This document shows positions 8,602 through 17,880 of a DNA stretch of 64,000 bases, piece by piece. The notes beneath the pieces are model-generated. The model had not been told where the DNA came from, did no database searches, and was given only the letters and a program-made list of their open reading frames with translations. Both the position numbers and the translations under genes were made by a program. This DNA is from Hanleya hanleyi (Eukaryota > Mollusca > Polyplacophora > Lepidopleurida > Hanleyidae), in the NCBI GenBank assembly GCA_036873755.1, contig JAVTVY010033792.1:1-64000 (forward strand). The letters run 5' to 3'. Numbering within the stretch: the stretch's first letter is position 1; each line of letters opens with the position of its first letter.

Positions 8602-9099
8602 TCATGTGGTCATGTCACTGGGCTGACTGAATCTAGCCGGGTAATCAATGGCATCGTCGTCGGGTTCATGTAGTTGTTCATGGGGTTCAGCCAGCGCGTC
8701 CTCAATAGCACGAGCCCACCCCAACTGGTGTGATGATCGCTCGTCCGGTGTAAACAGCTGGTCCACAATAGGCACCACTTTCTCCAAGGCTGACCACAGA
8801 TCGGGGTCTAGGGTGAAGCCTCGCGTAGGGTCTTGGCAGCGGCCCAGGCGTAGGAAGAAGGTTGCACGGTATACGTAGATGGCATTGTCTATGTGGATGA
8901 GGTTTCCGTCGAGCTCGCCGCTCAACACCCGTTTAAATTTGGTCCAGCCGTCACGAGGTAGCGTCACCGTATTCGATAAGGTCTCAGCGGGCGCCTAGCA
9001 AATATCTCCACGGTCTTCCACCAGGGTGACTTTATCTTCATAGACGTGTAACCCCACCCGGGGTGTAAGGGGCAGAATGGCTCGTAGGTCGGATGACAT
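8602..9099 (-). pseudogene. hypothetical protein B, tandem paralogue of A, one in-frame stop
   Basis: From ATG 9099 the frame reads MSSDLRAILPLTPRVGLHVY and continues to GDIC. It meets TAG at 8997-8995, then continues in the same frame (VTLPRDGWTKFKRVLSGELD) to the stop at 8602. The paralogue has an Asp codon at the corresponding place. About 165 codons in all. Similarity to gene A is clear in the N-terminal HVY-DKV block, the central GWTKFKRVLSGELDG block and the FTL-PDLWS-LE block. Function unknown. The downstream fragment could start at 8967 if translated separately. Confidence 0.65.
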
Positions 9100-9124
9100 G
9101 CTTGCTCTAAATGTCGAACGGTGA

Positions 9125-9236
9125 ATGACACACACTCTGTCTGTCTCTCGTATTTATGGGTAGGTGTCTCGGTGACACGGTTGACCCAATGACTAAGGGT
9201 AAATGACACACACTCTGTCTGACCCTGGTATTTATA
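9125..9236 (-). promoter_or_regulatory. duplicated promoter module
   Basis: AATGACACACACTCTGTCTG occurs at 9125-9144 and again at 9201-9220. Each copy is followed (plus strand) by a reversed TATA box: TATTTAT at 9151-9157 and TATTTATA at 9229-9236. The inner copy is placed for gene B. The outer copy has no clear gene of its own and looks like a leftover of the tandem duplication. Confidence 0.6.
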
Positions 9237-9239
9237 GTG

Positions 9240-9476
9240 TCAATACCACAGCGCCAGGGTGAATAGGGCACAGACTAGTATGAGGCCAACCAGCCGGCGC
9301 TGGTTCCGGCGTGAGCGCTCGTGGTCCATAGCCCGAGCATCAAGGATGGCTGTCATAGTCCAGTAGTGGTGAGTGATGGCACGCCTCTCCATCGAGTGCA
9401 CTCTGTGGAGGACCGCTTCTGTGAACTCGTTCAGGATCTGGCGTCGTCCCTCGTTGTCGTCGCCATCTGCAAACAT
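9240..9476 (-). CDS. small tail-anchored membrane protein
   Basis: The open frame reaches back to 9602 but has no ATG before 9476, so the ATG at 9476 (MFADGDDNEGRRQILNEF) is used. A GTG at 9518 also lies in frame. Charged N-terminal part, then RRNQRRLVGLILVCALFTLA and LWY at the very C-terminus, typical of a tail anchor. A TATA-like CTATAAAAC is at 9610-9602, 130 bases upstream. Either the original ATG has been lost or the 5' leader is long. Function unknown. Confidence 0.45.
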   Translation of the reverse strand: MFADGDDNEGRRQILNEFTEAVLHRVHSMERRAITHHYWTMTAILDARAMDHERSRRNQRRLVGLILVCALFTLALWY

Positions 9477-9601
9477 GGACCGGACCACTGCTCGGTAACC
9501 CGTGAATGAATTCACCACGGTGGCATACTGTAAAATGCGAGTCGCATGGGGCTGGATCTCCGCCGTGGCTCTGCAACCGTAGAAATGAAGGTGTAGGATC
9601 C

Positions 9602-9610
9602 AGAGGGACG
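9602..9610 (-). promoter_or_regulatory. TATA box of the outermost Polinton gene
   Basis: CTATAAAAC on the minus strand upstream of the tail-anchored protein frame. It is the rightmost promoter seen before the terminal repeat. Confidence 0.45.
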
Positions 9611-9721
9611 TGTTTTATAGACCAGATGTAGCTCTACGGGTGTAGTCCGTGATACGTACTATTCTGATGGGTTAGTCCAAAAAAAGGGAGCAACAACAAC
9701 AACACAGATTACATTTTTATT

Positions 9722-9776
9722 ATGCGTGAACATCATAGGAATGCATGTACTGACCTGTCTGTGGGGGTTTTCCACA
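9722..9776. repeat. third copy of the subterminal module
   Basis: GAACATCATAGGAATGCATG followed by TACTGACCTGTCTGTGGGGG matches the modules at 58-125 and 178-246 on the same strand. An inverted orientation would be expected of a terminal inverted repeat. Confidence 0.8.
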
Positions 9777-9796
9777 ATGGCATATGCATCCGCGCG

Positions 9797-9953
9797 CTGC
9801 CGGTGATGCCGCGCACTGTGGGAGAACCCGCGCGCGCGCACGCGCTGCGGCCGGAGAACCCGCGCGCGCGCGCGTGCGCTGCGGTGGGGGGCCGGGGCCC
9901 GCCGGGGCCGGAAAAGTTGGAGATAGTTTTAGTGAAAACCGGAAGTGACGTGA
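9797..9953. repeat. right terminal inverted repeat region
   Basis: CTGCCGGTGATG, then GGAGAACCCGCGCGCGCGCG-type units with CTGCGGCC, then GGGGCCCGCCGGGGCCGG, and finally ACCGGAAGTGACGTGA. Each block is the reverse complement of blocks at 40-58 and 246-392, in mirrored order. Confidence 0.7.
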
Positions 9954-9990
9954 CACACTTGCGCAGACCCACCACACCACGTGAACATAA

Positions 9991-10318
9991 CCGCCATCTT
10001 AAACCCACCACCCACCCACCACCACCACAGCCGCCATCTTAAACCCACCACCCACCCACCACCACCACAGCCGCCATCTTAAACCCACCACCCACCACCA
10101 CCACAGCCGCCATCTTAAACCCACCACCCACCACCACCACAGCCGCCATCTTAAACCCACCACCCACCACCACCACAGCCGCCATCTTAAACCCACCACC
10201 CACCACCAGCCGCCATCTTAAACCCACCACCCACCACCACCACAGCCGCCATCTTAAACCCACCACCCACCACCACCACAGCCGCCATCTTAAACCCACC
10301 ACCCACCACCACCACACC
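9991..10318. repeat. nine-copy array of YY1-type sites
   Basis: CCGCCATCTT recurs at 9991, 10031, 10071, 10107, 10143, 10179, 10210, 10246 and 10282, within a unit of 31-40 bp whose remainder is AAACCCACCACCCACC-type filler. The minus strand gives AAGATGGCGG, the classical YY1 core. Open frames across the array encode Trp/Val-rich repeats and are artefacts. The array is probably part of the Polinton right end, but this cannot be confirmed because the left end is cut off. Confidence 0.85.
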
Positions 10319-10342
10319 CCATGTGACACAATACTCGCTTCT

Positions 10343-10410
10343 GATTGGCTGTCGCGTGACGTCACAGAGGTCATATGCAAATTTCTGAGGTCAACTCCAC
10401 TTTAAATACG
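10343..10410. promoter_or_regulatory. CCAAT / CRE / octamer / TATA-like cluster
   Basis: GATTGGCT (10344-10351), TGACGTCA (10357-10364), ATGCAAAT (10375-10382) and TTTAAATA follow one another within 70 bases. This is the order of a compact pol II or snRNA-type promoter pointing right. No gene is seen downstream for several kilobases, so it could instead be an enhancer in the element's terminal repeat. Confidence 0.4.
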
Positions 10411-10419
10411 CTTTGTATA

Positions 10420-10890
10420 CTACTTTGGAAACGAGTGGTCGGTTACTTAACCCTAACTAGGCTGGGCTTTTTGGGACCTCAGTGTCCAGGACTGGGGCTG
10501 CATTTAACATTTTTCTTACCCCTTGAGCTAGGGCGCTGGCACACTATACCCTTGGGTCAAGCTGTACCAGAAATACCAACTTTTACCAACTTTTCCTAGA
10601 AGAAAAGCAGGAATTGAAGAAAAATGACGAAAATATCACTTTTCTGGTACCCCACGTGACCGCCATCTTGGATTTACTCATGATCCTGTGCTCGGGAGGT
10701 TTTGCAAATAGGCTCAAAATGACCCCAATATGACACACTAAAAAGTCACGGAGAGTCAGTTTTCATATTTCTGGCGTTCCGGAGATAGAGGAGAAGGATT
10801 GGTAGTGGGGCCATAATGAACTCCAGACCATGGCCCTTGTAGAGTTAAAAATACGAGACTTAAAATGGGTATGAGCTGAACCGTGTTTTG
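10420..10890. other. no gene seen
   Basis: Unique-looking sequence. It contains one further CCGCCATCTT at 10661-10670 and nothing else that I can support. Confidence 0.5.
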
Positions 10891-10894
10891 GTTT

Positions 10895-11110
10895 AATATC
10901 AAAAAGTCAGTTTTCGATATCAAAAATACTTTTATTGATATCAAAATACATTTTTGATAATAAAAATAATTTTTTTGATATCGAAACTTCTTCTTTGATA
11001 TAAAAATAAATTTTATTTTTGTTATCAAAAAAGAATTTTTAATGTGACAAATATATTTTTCTATATCGAAAAAGTTTTTTTGATATCAAAAATAAATGAA
11101 TAAATATCGA
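10895..11110. repeat. AT-rich array of GATATC palindromes
   Basis: TTTTTGATATC and GATATCAAAAA-type words recur roughly every 25-35 bases (for example 10916, 10936, 10976, 11080), many centred on the palindrome GATATC. The phase is degenerate. Function unknown. Confidence 0.6.
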
Positions 11111-11900
11111 AACGGCGCACATTTTTTTTTATATGGAAAGATTTTTTTTTTACACAAAGAAAACGATAAATACCAAAACAGCTTGTCATACGAGAGGACT
11201 ATTAAAAACTGGTTGAAATGGGTCACAGAGGCCTTGTGCAGCACAAAACACTTGTTACCGGAGACGTCCTACGACCAGGTAAAATGGAACGAAAAACCAT
11301 TGGTCGACATAAATGTATAGGATGGAAAGATTTTATAATAAAGTGCTTTGTCTTGTGTTCCCTCTTCCGGTGCCTATATGAAAAGACGAAAAAAAACCCC
11401 CAAAAAATTGGCGCGTCAACATGCCAGTTTTTTTTGTCCAATGTTCTTGATCTTTACGCTCATACAAGGGGCATAACTGTACCAAATATACTGCCTGGTC
11501 ACTGTGAAGGTGAACCCTGCCATCGATCGTTTGACAGGACTGAAGCGGAACAGGATGGTATTATAGATAGAGGCTGATAAGAAGGGAAGAAGAATTATGA
11601 TGTGGAAGAAACGGGCGGTCTACCCTGTTAAGAAATTAGGGAGAGATCCCTTAGAGCGCGATATGATTACGAAACCATCCCGAACCCATGAAGGCGGCAT
11701 CGGTCAAAGCCCAATGAACACAGCGATAAATTTTATGGAATGTCAGCGTTCATATCAACGTCCATGGCTTCGAGTTGGCACCAGTGTGTTTTGTGTCCAC
11801 CGGCGATTGACTGTGCGAACGATGATGATGATGATGTTGTCTTGAATTGGCCTATTGCGCGCCAAAAATAATGTCACACTGGTAAAATTGCACAGTTGGA
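11110..11900. other. no gene seen
   Basis: Only short frames without recognisable motifs, and a small (ATG)n run at 11820-11835. Confidence 0.5.
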
Positions 11901-12101
11901 TAGCATTCAACTTTCACTTGGTGGAAAAATTGTCACTTAGTCGACTGCTATTACGGTCTTCAGCCCGGCACAAAGTAAAATAAAGTTGAAAAAGAGAAAA
12001 ACAATTATTTTGATTGCTTTTACTTTTTTATATTAAGATGGCTTGTAGTTCGTTTGTTAGCTACATTGGAAAGTTAGATCTTTTCATTATGCATTAGAAA
12101 G

Positions 12102-12461
12102 TCAGCAAACGTCCTTGCAATGGCATATCGTGTGGTCAATCCACTGTGACTGGGGACTGAACATATCGCCCAGGTCTACTGACCGCTCCCAGACTGGAGT
12201 GTTATGTTTGGCGTAGATGGATTCCACCTGGTTCAGGAGAACTTCTCGATGCTGTGATAGCTGTTCACAGGCAAAAACCACATGCTCGAGGGTTTGCACA
12301 TCAGTGCCGCAGGTGCAAAGTAGAGAATCAGCCAGACCCAACTTGAACATATGTGAATTTAGACGAGAGTGACCCGCTAAAGCACGTATATATCTGGTTT
12401 CTGCCTCTTTTGGGAATTTGCGACTTTTTCCTTTCCTTAGGGATCGCCGGTATAAGGGCAT
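12102..12461 (-). pseudogene. LINE C-terminal zinc-finger region
   Basis: ETRYIRALAGHSRLNSHMFK followed by LLCTCGTDVQTLEHVVFACE gives the C-x-C...H...C arrangement usual after RNase H in I/jockey-type LINEs. It overlaps the end of the RNase H frame in a different frame, marking a frameshift near 12.35-12.45 kb. Confidence 0.75.
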
Positions 12462-12942
12462 GCAGTGATCTCCCCTTGTCAGAAATATTCCAGCCGCGCT
12501 GCCACCTCCTTGTTGAGCACTTCCTATGGAGCTCCTTTGCAGCCATCATGGATAACTCGTTTCCATTTAGGTCCACATGACCGGCCATCCAGTGGATGAC
12601 TGTCGTTGTATTTAGGCTCTTGAGGATGGTGGTCTCAGAAAGAATGGTGTCTATCAGGTCTTGATGGATGGGATGCAGCTCAGTCGTCGACACACTGGTT
12701 ATGGCAGACATACAGTCGCTGAAAATGTGGACGCAGTCAAAAACATGTGTTTCTCTGTAAGGCAGGGAGAAATTCGTTGCCAGCTGGATGGCCTGAAGTT
12801 CCCCATGATAACTAGTGCTGAGACTCGAGACGGACTTATGCAGCATGATCGGTTGTGCTGTTGGACCTTCCACGTAGCAGACTGTCGCGGCCCCACAAGG
12901 ACCCGGGTTTTCTAAAGCTGACCCATCAGTAAAGATGATCAT
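12328..12942 (-). pseudogene. LINE RNase H domain
   Basis: Catalytic-type motifs are IIFTDGSALENPG (Asp6), HGELQAIQLA (Glu48) and HIFSDCMSA (Asp76). The fourth motif WMAGHVDLNGNELSMMAAKE has lost the usual acidic residue after NEL, so the active site is probably dead. The domain runs to about residue 145 and then continues into a Ser/Lys-rich linker. Confidence 0.8.
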
Positions 12943-13279
12943 GGCACCTTGAATTTCCTCCAGTTAGTTGAGCGTGTCTGCCCTAGCCCGAAAGGCTTGT
13001 TCAGCAGTCCTACTCTGGATGAGTCGTAGTCGTTGTTTGCTATCCTTAATTCTGGTATGTCATAATTTAGATGGACAAATGGTGATATTGGCTAGGTAGA
13101 TGGTTTGATCTCGGACAACCTCAAACAACCTGGAAGCTAGGTCTCGCTGGAGCATCTGCAGCTTATGTAGTGGAGTTAGGAGACGGTGATCCCGAAAACC
13201 CTGTCGTCCCTGAGGTTGCATACAAGCGTTCGTAGATGATCGCCCGCTGGTTTGTGCATAATGCGGATGAATTCTTTTA

Positions 13280-14161
13280 CTAAAACTTCATTGAGTCTGA
13301 GCTGGATGGGGGTGGCATGACATGATATTTCCATGGATCACGTTGGGGTGCTAGAGAAGGCACCACTGGCCCGGAGTAGCGCCATACGATGTACACGTTG
13401 CCGAGTGTGAGACCGCGCACCAGATGGTGTAGGTTCTTTCCAGGTGGGGGCGAATCAGTGTACAGTAAAACTGCACAGACATCTCCACTGTTGACCATCT
13501 CAGCAGGTTTGTGAGGCCATTTACTACACGAATAGCTGTGCTGCAAATGTGGTCGACATGAGGAACGAAGGTCAGGCTCTCGTCCAGCATTACACCCAAG
13601 GTCGGAGTTGACGTACAGCTTGAGGCGACCACGAAGACCTGCTTGATGGAGTTTAAACATCACCGCATCTCGCCAGACAGTGTCGAAAGCACCTTCCAGA
13701 TCCACAAAGCAAGCGACGGTGTTCTGGTTCTGTTTAAATCCATGAATGACACTGAGCGTGTAGTATAAAAGTGTCTGAGTTAGGCTTCTATCTTTACGGT
13801 AGGCATACTGATATGGGTCATTTAAGCCATTGTCATCCATCCAGGCCCGAAGTCTATGGTCAGCTGTACGTTCGTAGAGTTTTCCAATCACACTTGATGG
13901 ACTGATTCCTCTATAAGATTTTGGACTGGAGTAGTCTGCCTTGTCCGGCTTAGGTAGATCTCTATTTTCCCTCTTCCAGGCCAAATAGGTGTGAACAGGT
14001 TGGCGCCAGCATTTTTGATCATGATAGGCAAGATCATATCTGGTCCTGGTGCAGAGTGTAGTTTTATTTTTATTATTATTTTGTTTTATTTCCACTCGCT
14101 TGAGGTTGCAGTTGTATAGAGCATCAACTCTGTCTGGAGATGACGTAGCCACTTTTATCAA
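13280..14161 (-). pseudogene. LINE reverse transcriptase, palm and thumb, lacking YxDD
   Basis: Fingers/palm blocks KPDKADYSSPKSYRGISPSS and CFVDLEGAFDTVW (motif A Asp) are present. After HQAGLRGR the frame runs into unrelated residues. A second frame (13632-13351) carries thumb-like LGVMLDESLTFVPHVDHI and LIRPHLERTYTIW. No YADD/FADD motif lies between, so the segment carrying RT motifs B-C has been deleted at about 13.63 kb. Confidence 0.75.
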
Positions 14162-14316
14162 CCTTTTCTTCTCCCTGGTGACATGATCAAAGAATTGGTC
14201 ATCGAACTGTTTGTCGGAACCGGAGAAGTCTTTATTTATGTGCGCAGCAGTGAGAACCTCAGATATGTCCTTGTCTTCGAACTTGAGGATGCCATTTTTA
14301 TCACGGAGTGGTTGTA

Positions 14317-15263
14317 CTAGGCTTTTCGTTGTGTCGTTTTGTAGTGCTTTTTCGTGTCGTCTGGAAAATTTACAAAAGATCTGTTAGTTTCTCGATGCCA
14401 ATTTTCCCAGTTAGTGTTTCGAAGGTCCCAGCGGGTGCAGGGTGGTTTCTGGGCGGTGACAATTGGTAAATGTTCGCTGTTTAAAACGGTGTGTTGATCG
14501 ACAAACCAGGCAGTCTGACCCTTGATTCCCCGAGATAAAGAGATGTCCGGTGCGCTGAATTTGCCGTCCTGCTCTCTGGTGTGGAGGCCATTGTTGTGGA
14601 TGATGACGTTGTGGGCAATACAAAGATCCATTAATTTCTTGCCCATCTTCCAGGCCATGTCCAAGTTGTGCGTTGACGGATGGTGCCATCGTTCCCAAAC
14701 AAAACTACGACAATTTAAGTCCCCAAGCAGCGAAACATTTGTGTGGCTGCCTAGTTTGTGAATGACGGTGTTCAGAATGTCTAAATGCTTTATCAGGTTT
14801 GAAGGGATGTAAATGCTGCACACCAAGAGCTATGAGCCATTTACTCGAAGTTCGACCCATGTGGCTTCCAGGTCTTGAACCTCAAGATCTCTTCTTGGCA
14901 CAAGCTTTACTGTAGTTGGCCGATACAGGATTCCCACTCCACCATGTCCATCACCATCTCTGGGTTTGAATAACTGTTTGAACTGTTTGAGGGAAGAGAC
15001 ATTTTTACTGTCCATGTTTCTGACAGGCACATAATGTCTATTTTCTTTCTGTCGGCGTAATTCTTGATAAGGTGGTGAGAGGTGTTAGTTGAACGACAAT
15101 TTAGCTGCAGAATTTTGATAGCTACACACTGCCTTCTCATGTAACCTGAGTCTGATTTTGTGGAAGACAGGGCAAGAACTACTGTCAGCAGGATGACGCC
15201 CCTCACAATTTGTGCAGGACGGTTCACGGATACTGTGACGAGGGTCATGGTCAGGTTTGCCAC
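14317..15263 (-). pseudogene. LINE AP-type endonuclease
   Basis: Spread over three frames. ILQLNCRSTNTSHHLI and MCLSETWT give the N-terminal Asn and Glu motifs (15263-14907). GDGHGGVGILYR follows (15030-14830). LLGDLNCRSFVW, DISLSRGI and SEHLPIV are the central and C-terminal motifs (14826-14317). This is the exonuclease-endonuclease-phosphatase fold that nicks target DNA. Confidence 0.8.
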
Positions 15264-15940
15264 AATTTACACACACGGCAGTACGTGTACAGGCGCTGGC
15301 TACATGACCGAATAACTGGCATTGAAAACACTTGCTTGTGCACTGTAGAGCAGCTGAGATTTTACACTTAGGACACTCATAAAGTATATCCGGTTTGCTG
15401 TAATGTGAATTTTCAAAGTTGGACAGGCAAAGACAGTCGCGATGGTACCACTGAGTGAAGATAGAGCGCTCGATCCAATGGATTTGACCACAATTGCAAG
15501 GTTTAGGGTTTGATTGCAAGGACAATAGTCAGTTGATTCGGTAGACTTGAAGGTGATAGGTTTAGTCTCTAGGATTTTATCACAGGCATTTCTGGCTTTG
15601 GTTTTTGGGGGGTTTGCTGATTTTCTCACAGGTGTTTCTGGTTTTAGTTTTCTGGGGTTTGCTGGGGCCACTGTTGCAACTGTCTGTCAAAGTTTTTGTT
15701 TTTTTTCATATGTCTGCACAGATACGATATGACTGAAAGACACTGACTTGGTGGGGGTAGTGGGGGGTTTTCCCCGAAGTCTGTTACTGCATCTTTGCTG
15801 TATTTTCACAGGAGTGCACGGTTTTAGTTTTGAAGGGTTATCTGGGTCTGTGCCTAGACTGGGTTTACTCAAAAAGTCAGGATTTGCACTACATTTACTA
15901 CGGTCCTGTTGGGTGCTGGCGAGACTGTCACCTTAAATAT
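15085..15940 (-). pseudogene. LINE ORF1 with PHD-like and CCHC zinc fingers
   Basis: CNCGQIHW...QWYHRDC...YECPKC is a PHD-like finger. CFQCQLFGHVASAC is a CCHC knuckle, and CVNCGKPDHDPRH with CTNCEGRHPADSSSC adds two more. The N-terminal part, in other frames (15872-15300), contains repeated KLKP-TPV blocks rich in Lys and Pro. An RNA-binding gag-like role is expected from the family. The boundary between fragments is frameshifted near 15.53 kb and 15.68 kb. Confidence 0.75.
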
Positions 15941-15959
15941 CGTATTGTTCCAGAGGGAG

Positions 15960-16345
15960 AGATGACATGTAACAGGATGGAGTACAGGAAACAAAACACA
16001 TTCATCTGAATTCACACATGCAAGTAGCATACGCTGAATTGGTGTGGACAGAGGTAAAAAAGTTCACAGACTTAATTTCCGGATGGCATGGACAACCAAA
16101 CAGATGAACATATATTGAGGTATAAAATAATTAGAATTTCTATACCATTTTTAGTCGTTGTTGTTGTTCTACCCCCTTGCAGAAGGTGGGGGTGGACAGT
16201 CACTCGACTGGATCAGTTGAGCCAAAGATGATGAAGCACAAGATATTATTTTTGTAATAATTTTGCTGGATAGCTGCAGTAGGTCTTCTCGTTGGGTTTT
16301 TTTTTTGGCGTCGTGTGGAGATGAGAAAAGGAGAAAGAGTTACAC
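15960..16345. other. no gene seen
   Basis: Sequence between the LINE 5' end and a tandem duplication. No motif that I can support. Confidence 0.45.
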
Positions 16346-16348
16346 TTT

Positions 16349-16740
16349 GCTTGATTCCACTTCCCCTTCGAATAAAATTGTGAAGATTGAAAACTCTGTG
16401 AAGGGAAGATCCTGAGTATAGATTCCAGGTTGGTTATTGTCAGGCAAGCTTCGAGAAGGCCGCCATCTTTGCTTTCCGCGTTATGAAGAGTGTCATTGGT
16501 ACAGAGGAAGTCAGTATTCTTTGACCGTGGGATACTGGTGAACAGTTTGTTTGATTTCACTACTCCTTCGAATAAATTTGGAATAATTAAACACTCTGGA
16601 ACGTGAAGATCCTGGATATAGAATCCGAGTTTGTTGTCAGGCACGCTACGAGTAGTCCACCATTTTGTATTTCGCGCAGTGAACAGTGTCGGTGGTAAAG
16701 AAGAAATCGGTTTTCTGGACCGTAGGATACTGTCAAACTG
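16349..16740. repeat. diverged tandem duplication of about 195 bp
   Basis: Copy one (16349-16549) and copy two (16550-16740) share TTCGAATAAA, AGATCCTG, a GTCAGGCA-GCT block and GACCGT-GGATACTG in the same order. A third copy is not seen. The long frame across it is not conserved between copies. Confidence 0.7.
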
Positions 16741-16744
16741 CCAC

Positions 16745-17880
16745 AAATTCGACGAAGGCAGCAGAAAACGTGAAAAAACAAAACAAAAAAAACCGTATCT
16801 GATCGAGCCAAACTGAAAAACTTAAGATCAGCAGCTAAGGGGAAAAAAGTGATTTGACGGAGCCGAAACAAAACACGACTACACAGGCTGAAGACCGCAT
16901 AACGATTGACTATCCGGAGACCGCTTTAGTTATGACCAGAAGACCTTGCACAAAGGCCACTTCCCTTTCACCTACATGACCAGCTTCGGAGGGCCTTTAA
17001 TACACCTAACTCTCCCCTCGGATGCCTTTGACGACGATTTCAAAGCAGATACCCCCTCCCAGACCACAACGCCAAAGAACAGCAGATTTGGGTACGTGGA
17101 AGCATGCAAACTCTCCACTTTGTAACGGGATGGCAGGCTTCAACCTTTTGTGCATAAGAGTCAAAGGTTTATGTTTCGGTTTTGATAGTGGGCTGTTTCG
17201 GGAGTGTTATTTTTGTTTCAGGGTCGTCCGTAGACACTCATGCTGTTACTGTAGAGAAAGAATCAGAAGATGGTTTGTATTTATGGTTTATGTATCTTAG
17301 TGTTGGTAAATGGGGACTTTAATCTGAGTGGCGATTTATTAAAACGGTCATCATTATTACACTCATTTCGCGCTTTTACACAAAGCATTCGCCCATACAA
17401 ATTATGGTAAATATATAAATATGATAAATAACTAAATAAACAAAAATATATTTAAAAAAAGGATCGGTAAGCAGTTACTTCCTCCTGGGGTAGATGCGGA
17501 ATACTCATTCAGTTATTTCATTTTTAGCAGCTTTGTTTATTTATACGGTGAGCGGGTTTAGTAATTCATTTGCTTGAAATGAGACACACAGCTCTCGGAA
17601 TCAAGCTTTTTCCGTTGCCCCAGGAAGCGTAAGTTAGGTTGAAATAATTCTGCCTGTCGTGATTGTAAATATGAATATTAATGAGAATCATCAGCCCTCA
17701 GAATCAAGGTATCGCCGTTGATCATATAATTCATTTATGGTCAAAAGGTGACTTCACTTCTGATTGTTGCAAATATCTTTCGTGGATAATGTGTGTTTTA
17801 TTTAGTGCTTTTTAAGATTTTGAATGTGGTGGAACATACGGCCCTCAAAACTCCGCCATGATATTAAATAATGAGGTAAC
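16745..17880. other. no gene seen
   Basis: No motif-bearing frame. TTCGCGCTTTTACACAAAG near 17369 has a diverged copy (CTCGCGTTTTTACACAAAG) near 19155, on the other side of the LINE remnant described next. Confidence 0.4.

Larger units (their letters stand above)
1..10400 (-). mobile_element. Polinton/Maverick (adintovirus-like) element, decayed, no DNA polymerase gene
   Basis: A contiguous minus-strand block encodes the Polinton hallmark set: rve integrase with chromodomain, packaging ATPase, penton-like and double-jelly-roll-type capsid proteins, and adenain-type protease. These are flanked by GC-rich inverted sequences (40-395 and 9797-9953). The left terminus lies before the window. The right terminus is not resolved and is set near the end of a YY1-type array and a CCAAT/CRE/octamer cluster. 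No protein-primed DNA polymerase B is found on either strand, and no unassigned stretch inside is long enough to hold one. ATPase, capsid, accessory and one paralogue frames are broken, so the copy looks inactive. The identity as a Polinton is firm; the exact ends are inference. Confidence 0.93.
11900..15960 (-). mobile_element. decayed non-LTR retrotransposon (I/jockey-like layout with RNase H)
   Basis: Reading on the minus strand: zinc-finger ORF1 (15.94-15.09 kb), endonuclease (15.26-14.32 kb), reverse transcriptase (14.16-13.28 kb), RNase H (12.94-12.4 kb) and a cysteine/histidine tail (12.46-12.10 kb). A likely 3' UTR follows, with GCCGGGCTGAAGACC and a TTTATTTTACTT run near 11.96-11.98 kb. 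Every domain is broken by frame changes. The order with RNase H after RT points to the I superfamily or a jockey-like clade; placement by tree was not possible. The ends are approximate. Confidence 0.85.

Noticed and set aside
9999..10380. Long minus-strand frames encoding VVGLRWRLWWWW repeats
   Set aside because: Direct translation of the YY1-type tandem array; frame open in several phases.
10444..10460. Telomere-like TTAACCCTAACTAGG
   Set aside because: A single partial unit, not an array.
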